Shown in pieces: positions 61,614 through 64,000 of a stretch of 64,000 nt of DNA. Origin of the DNA: Candolleomyces eurysporus (lineage: Eukaryota; Basidiomycota; Agaricomycetes; Agaricales; Psathyrellaceae); contig JANBPK010001492.1 in NCBI GenBank assembly GCA_027579435.1, positions 1 through 64,000 on the forward strand, read 5' to 3'. Position numbers and translations under genes: made by a program. The notes beneath the pieces are model-generated. The model was not told the origin of the DNA, did no database searches, and worked only from the letters and a program-made list of their open reading frames with translations. Position 1 is the stretch's first letter, and each line of letters begins with the position of its first letter.

Positions 61614-64000
61614 ATGGCGGCTTTGCTTCAGACAACGATGAGCGTCGACGAGGATGTGCGCAGACCGCCGTCCATACGCTCCGTCACCTCAAATATCAGC
61701 GTGGCAAGCGGCGTCAGTCTCACGCGAAAAGCCAGAATAAGGCCACGCTCCCGCACCGTCACAGGCGCAAGCTCGACGCGGCCTGAATTCGGCTCAGAGC
61801 TTCCCTACCTCGACAAGCAGCTCAGCCAGGAACCCGAACCTCTCCCCCTGCCTCCAGAGCTGCCCCCAATGCCGCCAGCTCGTCAGCTCAACGTGCCCCT
61901 CGACGGCCACAGCTCCGCCACGCCGAGCTCCCAGAGCACAGACCTGGCCGCGGCGGAATCGACCTTCGTGAACCCGCAGTTTTCGCCGGTTCTTGGCGCG
62001 ATGGTACGCGTTTGCAGCCTGCGTTAGAGCGCTACTAAACACTAACCTGTTTGACGCGAACAGCCAACAAAAGCTAGTCTTACACCGAAATCAAGTCTCC
62101 CCGTCCGTACTCGCTACCAGCAGCCACCCTCCGCCTTCTCTCGCGATCCTTCCCTGGTGCCCAATGTCCGCGATTCAGTGTCCACCCAGCAGTCGGCAAC
62201 ATCTTCATCGCTTTACCCCCTATCGTCCTCAACGGCCTCTGCCCCGGAATCGCCACCATCACCTCGATCCCTGACGGAACAGTTCGACCACCTCGACCCC
62301 GTTCACTTTGACGCAGAGACCGATGGCGGACCAGAGTTTGACAGCGACGATGTAGCTTATCGTCTTCAGCTTCTGGTCAAAAATAACTACTTTCTCCCTC
62401 CGGCACACTCGAAACCGTCGCCGTCTGATTTCGCAGCAATTGCTGCCAGCTCTGGCCAGAAGAAACCGTCCAAGTCGTCGGCCCCCGCTTTCCTGGACCT
62501 CTTCCGAGTAGTGAAGCCCAAATCAAAACCTACAACTCCCACTGGGTCTCCTCATTTCGATGCCCCAGCACCCATGCTGAGGGCGACCTCGGATTCTATA
62601 ACCGACCCACATCCGGCGAGACAGCAGCAGCCAAGAACATCGTCGCAACTTCCTCGCAATGCGGCGAGGCCGGCGTCGAAAGGGAGGGTGGTGGTTGTGA
62701 GGGAAAAGATGGGAGATATTGCGGTAGCGGCTAAGCAAGCCGAACAAGACTTGAAAAATAAAGGCGTTCGACTTGACCAAATCCCCCAACCGGCCAACCA
62801 GGACATCCTAGACGATGTTATCGATCCAACCGACGCAGTCGACATTCCGTTGCCTTCTGCTTCTTATCCGTTCGCGGTACAAGCATCTGCTTTGCATGGG
62901 CTGGGAGTGCAAGATTCGTTAGGTGCTGATGTCCTGGCCGACCGATTGCCGCCACCGAAGAGCCCCAATCCGTCTGGAAATTATGAACTAGATATCGACT
63001 GGAGGAAGGCTTTGTTGCACCAAGCCGTTCATCATTCCCTCGACAACACCCCGGATGCTTCAACGTTCTCTCATGCCGTTGACGTCTCGACCCCTATTCC
63101 ATCTCCGAGATTGAGGTCCAAATCTGCCGNCCCCGTCCCCGTCCCCATTCGCCGGACAGCTATTCGGAGGGCGCAATGGTGCTCCTATCCCCGCACTTCC
63201 TGTTCTAACGAGGTCATCACAAGACAGACCAAGGGCAAAACTGCCTTTGCCGTTGAACGGAACTCCAAGAGCTACTGCTCTGGATACCTCCGGCGAATCA
63301 AGAACCTCTAGCTGGCTCCCTGCTCGAGTGAACACTCCATGCGAGCCTCTCACTCCACTGACCCCTCCACCACGCCGGCAACTTGTGGGCGCTCTTTTCC
63401 AATCTATTTCTCAGACCGATCTTGGAACACCCGAGAGTGAACCACGAGAACAGCAACGATCCCAGAGTAGTGCATCTCATCACGCCTTGCGACGGGCAAA
63501 ATCTTCACCAATGTTAGCGGATTCCGAGCCCCTCTCGAGGCGTACCTTCGCCATGACACCACCTCCGCCCATCCCTCCCTCCGCCACAGGATCCCGGGTC
63601 GTGTCAACAAGGACTACAATGTCCTTTGAGACTGTTCGAGATCATTTCGATACCGCCACGACATCTGAGTCGGTGTACTCCGATGACTTCGTTTACGAAG
63701 ATAGCATCGCTCGTCACTCGCTCACACTCTCAGCAGTAGTCGGCCGGCCGTCTCTTTCTGCGTATTCGCAAGATTCCCTTTCGTCACCCACGACATCTGC
63801 GTTCCAAGAGATGCTCAATCGGCCAACTAGCTACCAGTCAGCGTCTTCCTCAAGTAATCCTAATTCCAGGTCCCGTTCCAACACCGAACAGCGTGCTCCC
63901 TACGAGACGCACCCAGGTTTCCCTCGTGAATCAGCGCTATCTCCCCCTCCCCGAATGTCATCTTCCCTCGCTCATGTTGCCCTCCCGCCTCCGCCACGAC
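61614..64000 (+). CDS. Ser/Pro-rich disordered protein, 3' end outside window (N at 63131 breaks the frame)
   Basis: Model so far: 61614-62003, 62064 to beyond 64000, with the N at 63131 deleted. The start is the first in-frame ATG (MAALLQTTMSVDEDVRRP); MSVDEDV at 61638 is an alternative. With the N kept, the frame would stop near 63309. Without it, it stays open to the window end. The most structured stretch is FDHLDPVHFDAETDGGPEFD followed by DVAYRLQLLVKNNYFLPP, and later RVVVVREKMGDIAVAAKQAEQ. The remainder is Ser/Pro/Arg-rich with PPPPIPPS-like segments. I recall similar uncharacterised agaricomycete proteins, and function is unknown. It is divergent from ERG28 with 153 bp between starts. 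Confidence 0.75.

Overview
The window reads as nuclear DNA of a filamentous basidiomycete, most likely an Agaricomycete. The reasons are dense genes on both strands, almost every gene cut by many short GT-AG introns of about 45-65 nt with CTNA-type branch points, several micro-exons of 8-12 nt, and fungal families such as CON-6, PalA/Rim20, Mim1, Erg28, Wss1 and a peroxisomal Fox2-type enzyme. I rebuilt the gene models by hand by following splice sites and reading frames. For nearly every multi-exon gene the summed exon length divides by three and ends on a stop. No CRISPR, insertion sequence, virus or secondary-metabolite cluster was seen.

Layout. 0-7 kb: two tRNA-Lys(UUU) genes with different introns, a CON-6 protein, a small membrane protein, a Q-rich protein, an MDR-family reductase and a single-pass membrane protein. 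7-18 kb: cullin-3, a secreted protein, an ER DnaJ (Scj1 type, ending HDEL) divergent from a mitochondrial protein. 18-25.5 kb: a pepsin-like protease with variant active-site motifs, a RasGAP, a 143-residue protein and a 56-residue candidate. 26-34 kb: PalA/Rim20, a Lys/Asp-repeat DM9 (DUF3421) protein, and Wss1. 34-43.7 kb: a cytochrome b5-acyl-CoA dehydrogenase with 25 exons, Mim1, a 58-residue candidate, a type II membrane protein, XLF, and an FHA/G-patch protein. 44-54 kb: a B-type cyclin, a Fox2-like enzyme split into adjacent dehydrogenase and hydratase genes that both end in a peroxisomal signal, and a Vcx1-type Ca2+/H+ exchanger. 55-64 kb: an F-box protein, a gene-poor 3.2-kb stretch, Erg28, and the 5' part of a Ser/Pro-rich protein.

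How the genes relate. Most are unlinked housekeeping genes, arranged as divergent pairs sharing about 150-250-bp promoters (scj1/mitochondrial protein, mim1/58-aa candidate, XLF/FHA-G-patch, Erg28/last gene) or as convergent pairs. Lipid metabolism recurs (cyt b5-ACAD, Fox2 halves, Erg28), as does genome maintenance (Wss1, XLF), but I see no evidence of co-regulated clusters.

Sequence quality matters. There are ten single N characters, all beside homopolymers. In each of the three confident coding exons that carry one (43558, 57074, 63131) deleting the N restores the frame. Cullin-3 also has an apparent +1 frameshift at a C7 run. Automatic annotation will truncate these four genes.
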